Assembly: GCA_018350325.1 (NCBI GenBank)
Contig: JAEVLN010000005.1
Location: 3,358,142-3,422,141 of the forward strand
DNA length: 64,000 bases
DNA from: Globodera rostochiensis
Lineage: Eukaryota; Nematoda; Chromadorea; Rhabditida; Heteroderidae
Direction: 5' to 3'
Every line of letters begins with the position of its first letter. Position 1 is the stretch's first letter. Under the pieces are notes generated by a model that was not told the origin of the DNA, made no database searches, and worked only from the letters and a program-made list of their open reading frames with translations. The translations under genes and the position numbers were made by a program. Positions 20,285 to 29,850 of the stretch are shown here, in pieces.

Positions 20285-20770
20285 ATATTGACAAATTCAT
20301 CACTAGAGCCGAGATTTACATGGAATATTTTTGCACATTTTTTGGAAAAGTTTAAAAAATATCTAAATAAAAAAATTTTAGGGAAAATGTCGATCTTTGG
20401 GAGTGGATTTTTGTTCAAAGAAAAAGTCATTTTTTAGGTGTGCATTTTTGGTTTGAAAAATTTTTTGATTTTTAATGGTACAATTTTCGTTTTTATTACA
20501 TTTTTCTTAACAAATTTTTGGAAAAAGGCCTAAAAATTGCATTTTTCTCAAGAAAAACGCCTAGAATACGGATTATTATGGAAAAATGGAGAAATATTGA
20601 TTTATTCTCAAAAAAGCCAAAATTTGATTTATATGGGCAAAAAGTCGATCTAATTCTAAAATTTTTCGAAAGGAATGCTATTTTTGGACTTCTCATATGA
20701 TCCCCTATTCTGCAACAAAAAAAAACATGTTAAAACATGAAAATCTCGGCTCTATTCATCAGTGCATCAA
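20285..20770. mobile_element. Inverted-repeat element (MITE-like)
   Basis: AGAGCCGAGATTTACATG near 20306-20323 is mirrored by CATGAAAATCTCGGCTCT near 20736-20753, with ATTCATCACT and ATTCATCAGTG outside them. The roughly 430-base interior is AT-rich, with Phe/Lys-biased frames on both strands and no recognisable protein. The inverted ends suggest a small non-autonomous transposon. Confidence 0.4.
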
Positions 20771-20995
20771 ATAACAATTTTCAGAATTTCAAATTAATCA
20801 ATTTTTTTTAAATGTTAACCAAAAGGGGGGACTCTATGGGTTTTGCCCAACTTTGAGGGCTCATAACTCATAACCTGCTTCATAGTTGCTAAATGGTCGT
20901 AAGTCCCATTTTGTTAAATTTGAATTTGCGGGTCTAAAAAGGATCGGGCGCATTTTATTGAATTCAAGGATGAAAGTTTTTTGATTTTTTCAACA

Positions 20996-21863
20996 GATTC
21001 AGCCGCCAAAGATTTGAAAACGCCGGCGCCAACAAACTTTGGGCAAAATGTCCATCACCAAATTGACCGACAGAACACCCAAATTGGACAACTTGAATCC
21101 AATTCAACTGATCAGAATCCTCCTCTTACAGAGTCTAATCACTTTGGTTGAACCCAATTCAACTGATCAACCTTTTCTCACAGAATCGAATCGATCACTC
21201 TTCAAACGAAAAACGTAAAATTGTTGCCGAATTCCACGGGATGAGAGAAGAATTTAAGCAAAAAGGAAAATATTCGAGAAAAGAATGGTTTCAAATTGAG
21301 CAGAAAATTGCTAAAAATTTCAACGTCAGTCGCCAAAAAATATACAATTGGAAAAAAGAAATTGGCCTTAGTCAAAAAGTGTTCAATAAAAAAGAACGTA
21401 AACATTTAGTAGAGAAATTTGATCAAATTAAAGCCGAGTTAAAGCGGGACGGATTTAAGAGTTCATATAAAAATGAATTAGATAAAACTGTGGCGAAAAA
21501 GTTGGGGTTAAATGATAGAACAATTTACAAATGGAAACGAAAACATGGCCAAAGCAGTGAATATTTTGATTTTATTATTTATTTATTATAATTAAAATTA
21601 TTTCAGCACCACAACATATATACTCCGACAGCGAACAAAAGGAATTGATGAAACTTTATTATGAAATTAAGAACCAAAATTCTAAAATTAATGATAAGGA
21701 CATTGCAAAAATGTTGAAAATTGGATCACGCACTTTGATTAATTGGAAGAGACAATTTAAACGACAGAAATTTAATCCAAATTCTGTTGATGGGCATTTT
21801 GTGGTTCAAAATGCCGGCTCAAATATTCAGAAAATTGATAACTCAAATTCGGGGAATATTTGA
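20996..21863 (+). pseudogene. 5'-truncated copy of the secreted multi-HTH family
   Basis: The copy begins abruptly at SAAKDLKTPAPTNFGQN (20996), preceded by TTTTTTCAACAG, so the signal peptide is gone. The linker frame ends in TGA at 21149. In a shifted frame, both HTH domains are intact to 21556 (KIYNWKKEIGL; RTIYKWKRKHGQS). The intron (AGCA|GTGAAT to TTTCAG) and second exon 21607-21863 (LMKLYYEIKNQNSKINDKDI, then KIGSRTLINWKRQFKRQ) are intact. A lost first exon upstream is conceivable, since the CAACAG could act as an acceptor, but the internal frameshift argues for a pseudogene. Confidence 0.65.
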
Positions 21864-22085
21864 ATTGCTAATGTTTAAAAAACCCCAAATTTGTTCACGT
21901 TTCTTTCTATTCCTTCGGCTGATCCGCCCGCAACAGAATCATTTTTATTTGTATAAGCTTTCCAATAAATCTTTTCTTAAATTGTTTTCACTTTTGAATT
22001 TTTCAATATTTTGTATATAATGATGAAGCTCAGTTAATTTAATGAATATGTTAGAATTTTTATTTCTTGAAGGATACATTTTTTG
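21864..22085 (+). repeat. 3' flank class A, paired with 15655-15883
   Basis: AAAAAACCCCAAATTTGTTC, CCTTCGGCTGATCCGCCCGC and CCAATAAATCTTTTC, the last a possible polyadenylation signal. Confidence 0.65.
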
Positions 22086-22134
22086 TTTCAACGTCCTTCA
22101 TAAGCCATTTTAAGCTTTTAGTAAGGGTGGGAGG

Positions 22135-22160
22135 TCGGCGGTGCCAATGGGCGCCGCCGA
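22135..22160. repeat. Dispersed GC hairpin repeat
   Basis: Arms TCGGCGGTGCC and GGCGCCGCCGA around the loop AATG. The orientation is opposite to the copies at 13335 and 17904. Confidence 0.7.
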
Positions 22161-22462
22161 TTAAATTTTTGAATTTTTGACTCAATTTTATTAAGAAAAA
22201 TAGCCCAAAACAGCAGAATGTTCAAAAGTTAACCGTGGTTTTTTGCCGAAATTTTTATAAACAAAAAAAATTTATGAACAACATTTTCTTCACCGCCGAC
22301 CCCGATTCCTAAATGTGAACGAAAATAGAAATTTAGTGGATGCCCAAAAGTTCCACGTCACCTTACTCGCTCAAAGCAGCCCCTGTCATATGCAACGTGC
22401 AATTCAGATTATCGACTAATATCTCTGCTTCTTTGGCCATTTACTCTGGCATTGTCATGCAA

Positions 22463-22569
22463 ATGCCAATGCCAACAAATTCTCTCGCATCCCCTCCACT
22501 CTCTTCGCTGGCAATGCTATTTTGAAACAAAGTCACAGATCTAAGCCAGCGATTAAAGCCGTATAAAAG
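22463..22569 (+). promoter_or_regulatory. Promoter of the exon-array gene: ATGCCA pair and TATA box
   Basis: Two head-to-tail ATGCCA motifs at 22463-22474 lie about 155 bases upstream of the ATG, and TATAAAAG at 22562-22569 lies about 60 bases upstream. ATGCCA is the core reported for the dorsal-gland (DOG) box of Globodera effectors. That this copy acts as one is inference. The flank is unlike that of the other family members. Confidence 0.45.
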
Positions 22570-22625
22570 CGCTGGCAAATGCAGCAGAAAGTATCATTCA
22601 AAAATATTTTTATTTTACCTTAAAA

Positions 22626-24626
22626 ATGCGCACCTTCTTTCTCTTCATGGGCGCAATTTGCTTCGTTGTGCCCGCTATTCTGCTGCTGGTGACGGGTCAG
22701 AAAAAAATTCTTTGGCAATTAAAAATTTTGGGCGCAATTCAATTTATTTCATACACTTTTTAGTGTGTGGTGACTAAGAAAAAGTTATTATGTAAATATC
22801 GAAATATTTTAAATTACATTTTCTACTCACGTAGAGAATTCAGATGCATTGCCGCCAAAAATATCGACATCAAACAGTCCATCCAGTTCTGGCAATGCTG
22901 AGCCAAACGCAGGTAACACTGTCTATTTAGTTTTAAACTAATTTTTGAACCCCGGGCCCGAATTTGAACATTTTGTCGAAAACTCAAAATTTGCAAAAAT
23001 CAATTAGCCTCACAATCATTCATAAAGCATGAATTCAATCATATCACTTTCCAGTGTGTGGTAACTAACAAAAGTTATTATGAAAAAAATATCGAAAAAT
23101 TTAACTTACATTTCCTACTCACGTAGAGAATTCAGATGCATCACCGGCAGCAGACACAACCCCAGGTAACACTATAAAATAGATTATTTTTTCAAATTAA
23201 TTATAGGAATAGGAACATCATTTAAGCTCTCCAATTGAGGTGGATTTTCAGAAGAAAAACTATTTTTTTTTACAGCTCCAAATAAACTTTCCCACAGCGA
23301 ACAAATGGAATTGATGAAACGTTATTATGAAATTATAGACAAAAATCCTCAAATTAGTGACGAGAACATTGCCGAAATGTTGGATACTTCGAAACGTGAA
23401 CTTGGCCAAACCGGTGAGTATTTCAAGCCCAATTTCATTATTTTTTAATATTAATTAAAAATTCTTTTAAGCTCCAAATAAACTCTCGCACAGCGAACAA
23501 ATGGAATTGATGAAACGTTATTATGAAATTATAGACAAAAATCCTCAAATTAGTGACGAGGACATTGCCGAAATGTTGGATACTTCGAAACCTGAACTTG
23601 GCCAAACCGGTGAGTATTTCAAGCCCAATTTCATTATTTTTTAATATTAATTAAAAATTCTTTACAGCTCCAAATAAACTCTCCCACAGCGAACAAATGG
23701 AATTGATGAAACGTTATTATGAAATTAAGGACAAAAATCCTCAAATTAGTGAAGAGAACATTGCCGAAATGTTGGATACTTCGAAACCTGAACTTAGCCA
23801 AACCGGTGAGTATTTCAAGCCCAATTTCATTATTTTTTAATATTAATTAAAAATTCTTTTACAGCTCCAAATAAACTCTCCCACAGCGAACAAATGGAAT
23901 TGATGAAACGTTATTATGAAATTAAGGACAAAAATCCTCAAATTAGTGAAGAGAACATTGCCGAAATGTTGGATACTTCGAAACCTGAACTTGGCCAAAC
24001 CGGTGAGTATTTCAAGCCCAATTTCATTATTTTTTAATATTAATTAAAAATTCTTTACAGCTCCAAATAAACTCTCCCACAGCGAACAAATGGAATTGAT
24101 GAAACGTTATTATGAAATTAAGGACAAAAATCCTCAAATTAGTGAAGAGAACATTGCCGAAATGTTGGATACTTCGAAACCTGAACTTAGCCAAACCGGT
24201 GAGTATTTCAAGCCCAATTTCATTATTTTTTAATATTAATTAAAAATTCTTTTACAGCTCCAAATAAACTCTCCCACAGCGAACAAATGGAATTGATGAA
24301 ACGTTATTATGAAATTAAGGACAAAAATCCTCAAATTAGTGAAGAGAACATTGCCGAAATGTTGGATACTTCGAAACCTGAACTTGGCCAAACCGGTGAG
24401 TATTTCAAGCCCAATTTCATTATTTTTTAATATTAATTAAAAATTCTTTACAGCTCCAAATAAACTCTCCCACAGCGAACAAATGGAATTGATGAAACGT
24501 TATTATGAAATTATAGACAAAAACCCTAAAATTAGTGACGAGAACATTGCCGAAATGATGAATATTGATGCAAGAACTTTGTATAAATGTTTTTGGCCGC
24601 ATATTCAGGAAATTGGGAATTTGTGA
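22626..24626 (+). CDS. Secreted protein made of tandem phase-1 exons, 395 aa
   Basis: I assembled ten exons from splice sites: 22626-22695, 22835-22912, 23127-23165, 23276-23413, 23472-23609, 23668-23805, 23865-24002, 24061-24198, 24258-24395 and 24454-24626. Every junction is phase 1 and the total of 1188 bases is an open frame of 396 codons. Exon 1 encodes a signal peptide (MRTFFLFMGAICFVVPAILL). Exons 2-3 encode Ser/Pro/Asn-rich linkers, both starting ENSDA. Exons 4-9 each encode 46 residues beginning APNKLSHSEQMELMKRYYEI and ending TSKPELGQT (TSKRELGQT in the first). The terminal exon ends ARTLYKCFWPHIQEIGNL. Each repeat has the first two helices of the family's third HTH domain but no WKK recognition helix. 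The donor GGG|GTCAGA after exon 1 and the acceptor TTTTAAG before exon 5 are the weakest sites. Confidence 0.7.
23276..24453 (+). repeat. Six-fold tandem 196/197-bp exon-intron unit
   Basis: Exon starts at 23276, 23472, 23668, 23865, 24061, 24258 and 24454 give periods of 196, 196, 197, 196, 197 and 196 bases. Each unit is a 138-base exon plus a 58-59-base intron (GTGAGTATTTCAAGCCCAAT to TTTACAG). The last four full units alternate between AGCC and GGCC before the donor and between TTTACAG and TTTTACAG acceptors, so they form two tandem dimers. Confidence 0.9.
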
Positions 24627-24850
24627 ATGAATAGTTTCAATGATTTGGGAAAAAAACGTTGGGCAATGATTTAATTGAAAACGAATCTTTGTACCAAAAA
24701 TCGTGCAGTAATGAGATCATTATTTGCTTTTTTTTGTTGTAATTTTGTGCTTTATGAACAATTTTGAGTAAAATATTATGTTTCCTTAAGCTAATATTGC
24801 AAATTTTGAAAAGTGTTGGTGGGATTCGTATGTGGACATTCCGTCATAGT
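24627..24850 (+). repeat. 3' flank class C, paired with 13870-14125
   Basis: ATGATTTGGGAAAAAAACGT, GTAATTTTGTGCTTTATGAA and TTGAAAAGTGTTGGTGGGAT. It is an inverted duplicate of the flank of the pseudogene at 14180-15070, and its beginning also matches the sequence after the fragment at 43332. Confidence 0.75.
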
Positions 24851-25084
24851 CACAGCAATCGAGGCATAAAAACTTGGGCAACGAGATTATATTATAAATA
24901 ATTTCAAAATAAATTATAAATCAATACATTTATAAAGATAAAATGTTGATTTTAATCAATTTTTGTTTTGTCTAACGTACGTATCAGGGCTGAACAAAAT
25001 GACGTTTTTGGCGGTGTCGCATGTCGCACTTTGTCCAAAATATGACAATCGACCGACAATTTCAACCATTTTTACTTATTCCCC

Positions 25085-25160
25085 GAATAGGTCGATGGCC
25101 TAGTGGTTAACCTTTTTGGTGATATGTTATGTGTTGGGTTCGAACCCGCTTGAGTGCAAA
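25085..25160 (+). other. tRNA-like Pol III promoter module
   Basis: GATGGCCTAGTGGTTAACC resembles an A box and GGGTTCGAACCCG a B box about 32 bases downstream. The T arm has only three clean pairs and no acceptor stem closes, so a functional tRNA is unlikely. A tRNA-derived SINE head is the better reading. Confidence 0.4.
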
Positions 25161-25339
25161 CACTTATTTATTGGTTTTCCTCTCTACTCAAATAGGCATC
25201 CCCTCATTAATAAGATTTTTTAAATAAATATTCTAATATTTTTTAATTAAAAATGCGCGCAAAAAAAGAATAGATACAAGATTTTTGAAATAAATTCATC
25301 ACGTCTTTGAATGTTTGCTTCAATTTCCTTAACAAAGAT

Positions 25340-25692
25340 TGCCAATTTTTGTAAAAATTTTCCGGCGGCGCCTGTCGGCACCACCGGACATCCTTCACTG
25401 TTACGGAACCCCCGCCCTCCCTAAAAGTAAAGCAGAATCTCAAAAAAAAAAAGAATGATGATGACAATGACGTTGATGATCAAGAAGATCAACAATATGT
25501 GTTGCCGGAAAATTAAAATTTTTTAGTGTTTGATAAAAGAAAAATTTTTCCTTGAAAAGTCCCGGTTGGTCCAGGAACCGGTCCCGGTCCCGGTTGAAAA
25601 TGTTGGTCCCGGTCCCGGTCCCGGTTTTTCTGGTCCCGGTAAGTCCCGGTCCCGGTTTTTCCCAAAAGTCCCGGTCCCGTGCCACCCTAGTT
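25340..25692 (+). repeat. Composite dispersed repeat: GC hairpin plus GGTCCC tracts
   Basis: It contains the hairpin at 25361-25388, then CCTAAAAGTAAAGCAGAATC, an AT-rich part, then GGTCCCGGTCCCGG runs ending CCCGTGCCACCCTAG. The same order (hairpin, C-run, AAAAGTAAAGCAGAATCTTA, then tracts with TTTTTCCCAAAAGTCCCG) is found at 42530-42950, so this is one repeat family. Confidence 0.6.
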
Positions 25693-25845
25693 TTCTGAGT
25701 GATGATTTGTAAGAACTAATTATTAAAAAAAAAAAAAAAAAAATTTAACTCTAGGAGTAGAAAATTTGCCAATAGGTATTTTTCAAATCTTTAAGCTCAG
25801 AATTTTGTAATTCTCAACAAAAATGACATCTTTAGACCAGAATTT

Positions 25846-28668
25846 CGTGTTCTGGAATGCCCGCAAGGACAAGAATTGGTGTTCTGGAAAGTCAGCATGG
25901 ACCAGAATTGGTGTTCTGGAAAGTCAGCATGGACAAGAATTGGTGTTCTGGAAAGTCAGCATGGAACAGAATTGGTGTTCTGGAAAGTCAGCATGGACCA
26001 GAATTGGTGTTCTGGAAAGTCAGCATGGACCAGAATTGGTGTTCTGGAAAGTCAGCATGGAACAGAATTGGGTGTTCTGGAAAGTCAGCATGGAACAGAA
26101 TTGGTGTTCTGGAAAGTCAGCATGGACAAGAATTGGTGTTCTGGAAAGTCAGCATGGAACAGAATTGGTGTTCTGTAAAGTCAGCATGGACCAGAGTTGG
26201 TGTTCTGGAAAGTCAGCATGGAACAGAATTGGTGTTCTGGAAAGTCAGCATGGACCAGAATTGGTGTTCTGGAAAGTCAGCATGGAACAGAATTGGTGTT
26301 CTGGAAAGTCAGCATGGAACAGAATTGGTGTTCTGGAAAGTCAGCATGGACCAGAATTGGTGTTCTGGAAAGTCAGCATGGAACAGAATTGGTGTTCTGT
26401 AAAGTCAGCATGGACCAGAATTGGTGTTCTGGAAAGTCAGCATGGAACAGAATTGGTGTTCTGGAAAGTCAGCATGGACCAGAATTGGTGTTCTGGAAAG
26501 TCAGCATGGAACAGAATTGGTGTTCTGGAAAGTCAGCATGGAACAGAATTGGTGTTCTGGAAAGTCAGCATGGACCAGAATTGGTGTTCTGGAAAGTCAG
26601 CATGGAACAGAATTGGTGTTCTGGAAAGTCAGCATGGACCAGAATTGGTGTTCTGGAAAGTCAGCATGGAACAGAATTGGTGTTCTGTAAAGTCAGCATG
26701 GACCAGAATTGGTGTTCTGGAAAGTCAGCATGGAACAGAATTGGTGTTCTGGAAAGTCAGCATGGACCAGAATTGGTGTTCTGGAAAGTCAGCATGGAAC
26801 AGAATTGGTGTTCTGGAAAGTCAGCATGGACCAGAATTGGTGTTCTGGAAAGTCAGCATGGACCAGAATTTGTGTTCTGGAAAGTCAGCATGGACCAGAA
26901 TTGGTGTTCTGGAAAGTCAGCATGGACCAGAATTGGTGTTCTGGAAAGTCAGCATGGAACAGAATTGGGATTTCTGTAAAGTCAGCATGGACCAGAATTG
27001 GTGTTCTGGAAAGTCAGCATGGAACAGAATTGGTGTTCTGGAAAGTCAGCATGGACCAGAATTGGTGTTCTGGAAAGTCAGCATGGAACAGAATTGGTGT
27101 TCTGGAAAGTCAGCATGGACCAGAATTGGTGTTCTGGAAAGTCAGCATGGACAAGAATTGGTGTTCTGGAAAGTCAGCATGGAACAGAATTGGTGTTCTG
27201 TAAAGTCAGCATGGACCAGAGTTGGTGTTCTGGAAAGTCAGCATGGAACAGAATTGGTGTTCTGGAAAGTCAGCATGGACCAGAATTGGTGTTCTGGAAA
27301 GTCAGCATGGAACAGAATTGGTGTTCTGGAAAGTCAGCATGGAACAGAATTGGTGTTCTGGAAAGTCAGCATGGACCAGATTGGTGTTCTGGAAAGTCAG
27401 CATGAAACAGAATTGGTGTTCTGTAAAGTCAGCATGGACCAGAATTGGTGTTCTGGAAAGTCAGCATGGAACAGAATTGGTGTTCTGGAAAGTCAGCATG
27501 GACCAGAATTGGTGTTCTGGAAAGTCAGCATGGAACAGAATTGGTGTTCTGGAAAGTCAGCATGGAACAGAATTGGTGTTCTGGAAAGTCAGCATGGACC
27601 AGAATTGGTGTTCTGGAAAGTCAGTATGGAACAGAATTGGTGTTCTGTAAAGTCAGCATGGACCAGAATTGGTGTTCTGGAAAGTCAGCATGGAACAGAA
27701 TTGGTGTTCTGGAAAGTCAGCATGGAACAGAATTGGTGTTCTGGAAAGTCAGCATGGACCAGAATTGGTGTTCTGGAAAGTCAGCATGGAACAGAATTGG
27801 TGTTCTGGAAAGTCAGCATGGACCAGAATTGGTGTTCTGGAAAGTCAGCATGGAACAGAATTGGTGTTCTGGAAAGTCAGCATGGAACAGAATTGGTGTT
27901 CTGGAAAGTCAGCATGGACCAGAATTGGTGTTCTGGAAAGTCAGCATGGAACAGAATTGGTGTTCTGGAAAGTCAGCATGGACCAGAATTAGGCTTTCCG
28001 AAATCCAGTAGGGACAGAATTTTTTTACGTAAAGCAAGATGAACCAGAATTTGTTATTTGTTGTTCTGGAAATCCAGACTGTACCAGAATTTGCTGTTCC
28101 AGAAAGCCAGCTGGACCAGAATTGGTGTTCTGGAAAGTCAGCATGGAACAGAATTGGTGTTCTGGAAAGTCAGCATGGAACAGAATTGGTGTTCTGGAAA
28201 GTCAGCATGGAACAGAATTGGTGTTCTGGAAAGTCAGCATGGAACAGAATTGGTGTTCTGGAAAGTCAGCATGGACCAGAATTGGTGTTCTGGAAAGTCA
28301 GCATGGAACAGAATTGGTGTTCTGGAAAGTCAGCATGGACCAGAATTGGTGTTCTGGAAAGTCAGCATGGAACAGAATTGGTGTTCTGGAAAGTCAGCAT
28401 GGAACAGAATTGGTGTTCTGGAAAGTCAGCATGGACCAGAATTGGTGTTCTGGAAAGTCAGCATGGAACAGAATTGGTGTTCTGGAAAGTCAGCATGGAC
28501 CAGAATTAGGCTTTCCGAAATCCAGTAGGGACAGAATTTTTTTACGTAAAGCAAGATGAACCAGAATTTGTTATTTGTTGTTCTGGAAATCCAGACTGTA
28601 CCAGAATTTGCTGTTCCAGAAAGCCAGCTGGACCAGAATTGGTGTTCTGGAAAGTCAGCATGGATTAA
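25846..28668 (+). repeat. 32-bp satellite, roughly 85 units
   Basis: The unit is GGTGTTCTGGAAAGTCAGC followed by ATGGAMCAGAATT (32 bases), with two common variants (GGACCAG and GGAACAG). A rarer TTCTGTAAAG variant recurs about every 224 or 288 bases, showing higher-order units of seven or nine. A distinct roughly 140-base block (AGGCTTTCCGAAATCCAGTA to CTGTTCCAGAAAGCCAGC) occurs at 27991 and again at 28508. Since 32 is not a multiple of three, three units make a 32-residue protein period. One frame stays open from 25823 to 28042 (739 codons), but I treat it as satellite rather than gene. Confidence 0.95.
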
Positions 28669-28679
28669 CATTTATTGAC

Positions 28680-29037
28680 GCTAAATCAGGCCGGAAAGAG
28701 TCTTTTCCTATTTCTTTGCACAAAATCATTTACATTTGCTAGCAACAAAGTCCTTAAGTGCCTTGCACTTTTTCCCACCAACATTCCCCATCAATTTACA
28801 CCTTAGTTTAATTCTTAGTAAAATATGTACTTAATTCGTAGTCAAATCTTTGATAACGAACCATCAATTTTTAATGACTCTTTTTGCACACAAATCAAAG
28901 TTGATAAAAAAAAAGAACGCAAGCATTAAAACACACAGACCAAATCAATGATTTGGCTATTTTAATGATGATACTCGATTTTCTGAACATTTGACATGGC
29001 ATTCTCACCCCATTTTAGCATTGAGCCCCGACCCTCC
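28680..29037. other. Spacer between satellite and fold-back element
   Basis: AT-rich; no coding support. Confidence 0.35.
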
Positions 29038-29592
29038 GGACAATCCGTCATAGGACAATCCGTCAGTGAAGGACAACCCGTCAGAAGACAATTCGTCAGT
29101 GAAGGACAATCCGTCAGTGAAGGACAATCCGTCAGAAAATTTTTTTTTTAAAAAGACGATTTAAATCATTTATTTGGAATGTTGGCGTGAGTTAAAAACC
29201 GTCCTATATAAGCTTTTCCCTAACTTTCCAAGAAATTTTTTGTCCAAATTTAATATTAATGTTATTATCTTATTAATAGGACGTTTTTTAATCCGCGCCA
29301 ACATGTAGGCACAATTTTTCATCCAAATAAATGATTTAAATTGTTTTAGACAGAAAAATTTTCTGACGGATTGTCCTCTGACGGATTGTCCTTCACTGAC
29401 GGATTGTCCTCTGACGGATTGGGCACTGACGGATTGTCCTTCACTGACGGATTGCCCTTCACTGACGGATTGTCCTTCACTGACGGATTGCCTTTCACTG
29501 ACGGATTGTCCTTCACTGACGGATTGTCCTCTGACGGGTTGTCCTTCACTGACGGATTGGGCACTGACGGATTGTCCTATGACGGATTGTCC
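29038..29592. mobile_element. Fold-back element with GGACAATCCGTCA arms
   Basis: The left arm (29038-29135) is a tandem of GGACAATCCGTCAGTGAA-like units. The right arm (29365-29592) is the reverse complement (TTCACTGACGGATTGTCC). The outer 31 bases at both ends are perfectly complementary (beginning GGACAATCCGTCATAGGACA). The inner spacer continues the inverted symmetry (AAATCATTTATTTGG against CCAAATAAATGATTT; TGTTGGCG against CGCCAACA). No ORF of substance is present. Structure and size fit a non-autonomous fold-back element. A scrap of the same repeat is at 31572-31645. Confidence 0.75.
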
Positions 29593-29599
29593 TAGCTTC

Positions 29600-29850
29600 C
29601 GGCCTCCGGGGGCGGAGTGTCAATTAGTGTTTGTCTGATGGGAGAAATGTCATTGTGCCAAATTTCATGCAAATCATAATATTCAAATACGGATCCCAAT
29701 ATGATCCCGGAATATTTTCAGGTTATGTAAAAGTTATGTTGCGTATTGGGATGGCATTAAGCTTCCGCTATTTGTACAAAATTCAATGAAGAGTTCAGCA
29801 ATTTCCTTTAATAAAATCTTAATATTGTTATTCAACAACTTCATCGGACT
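29600..29850. other. Intergenic; small dispersed repeat
   Basis: TTTGTACAAAATTCAATGAA and TTCAGCAATTTCCTTTAATA (29769-29820) resemble 8290-8345. Nothing else supported. Confidence 0.35.

Noticed and set aside
22696..22830. Reading through the first donor of the exon-array gene
   Set aside because: The frame stays open for a while after GGG|GTCAGA, but the phase-1 join to ENSDA at 22835 matches all later junctions and gives a complete protein.
25088..25160. tRNA gene
   Set aside because: A and B boxes are present, but the T arm has about three pairs and the acceptor stem does not close. Listed as a tRNA-like module only.
25823..28042. 739-codon frame through the 32-bp satellite as a gene
   Set aside because: All plus frames are largely open because the unit lacks stops. 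No signal peptide, splice structure or unique coding flank was seen. Kept as repeat, with the coding question raised as a finding.
25846..28668. 32-bp direct repeats as a CRISPR array
   Set aside because: The repeats are contiguous without unique spacers, and the window is clearly eukaryotic.
29346..29595. Frames rich in DNPSVK or TDGLS repeats
   Set aside because: They arise from the tandem GACGGATTGTCC arms of the fold-back element on either strand.
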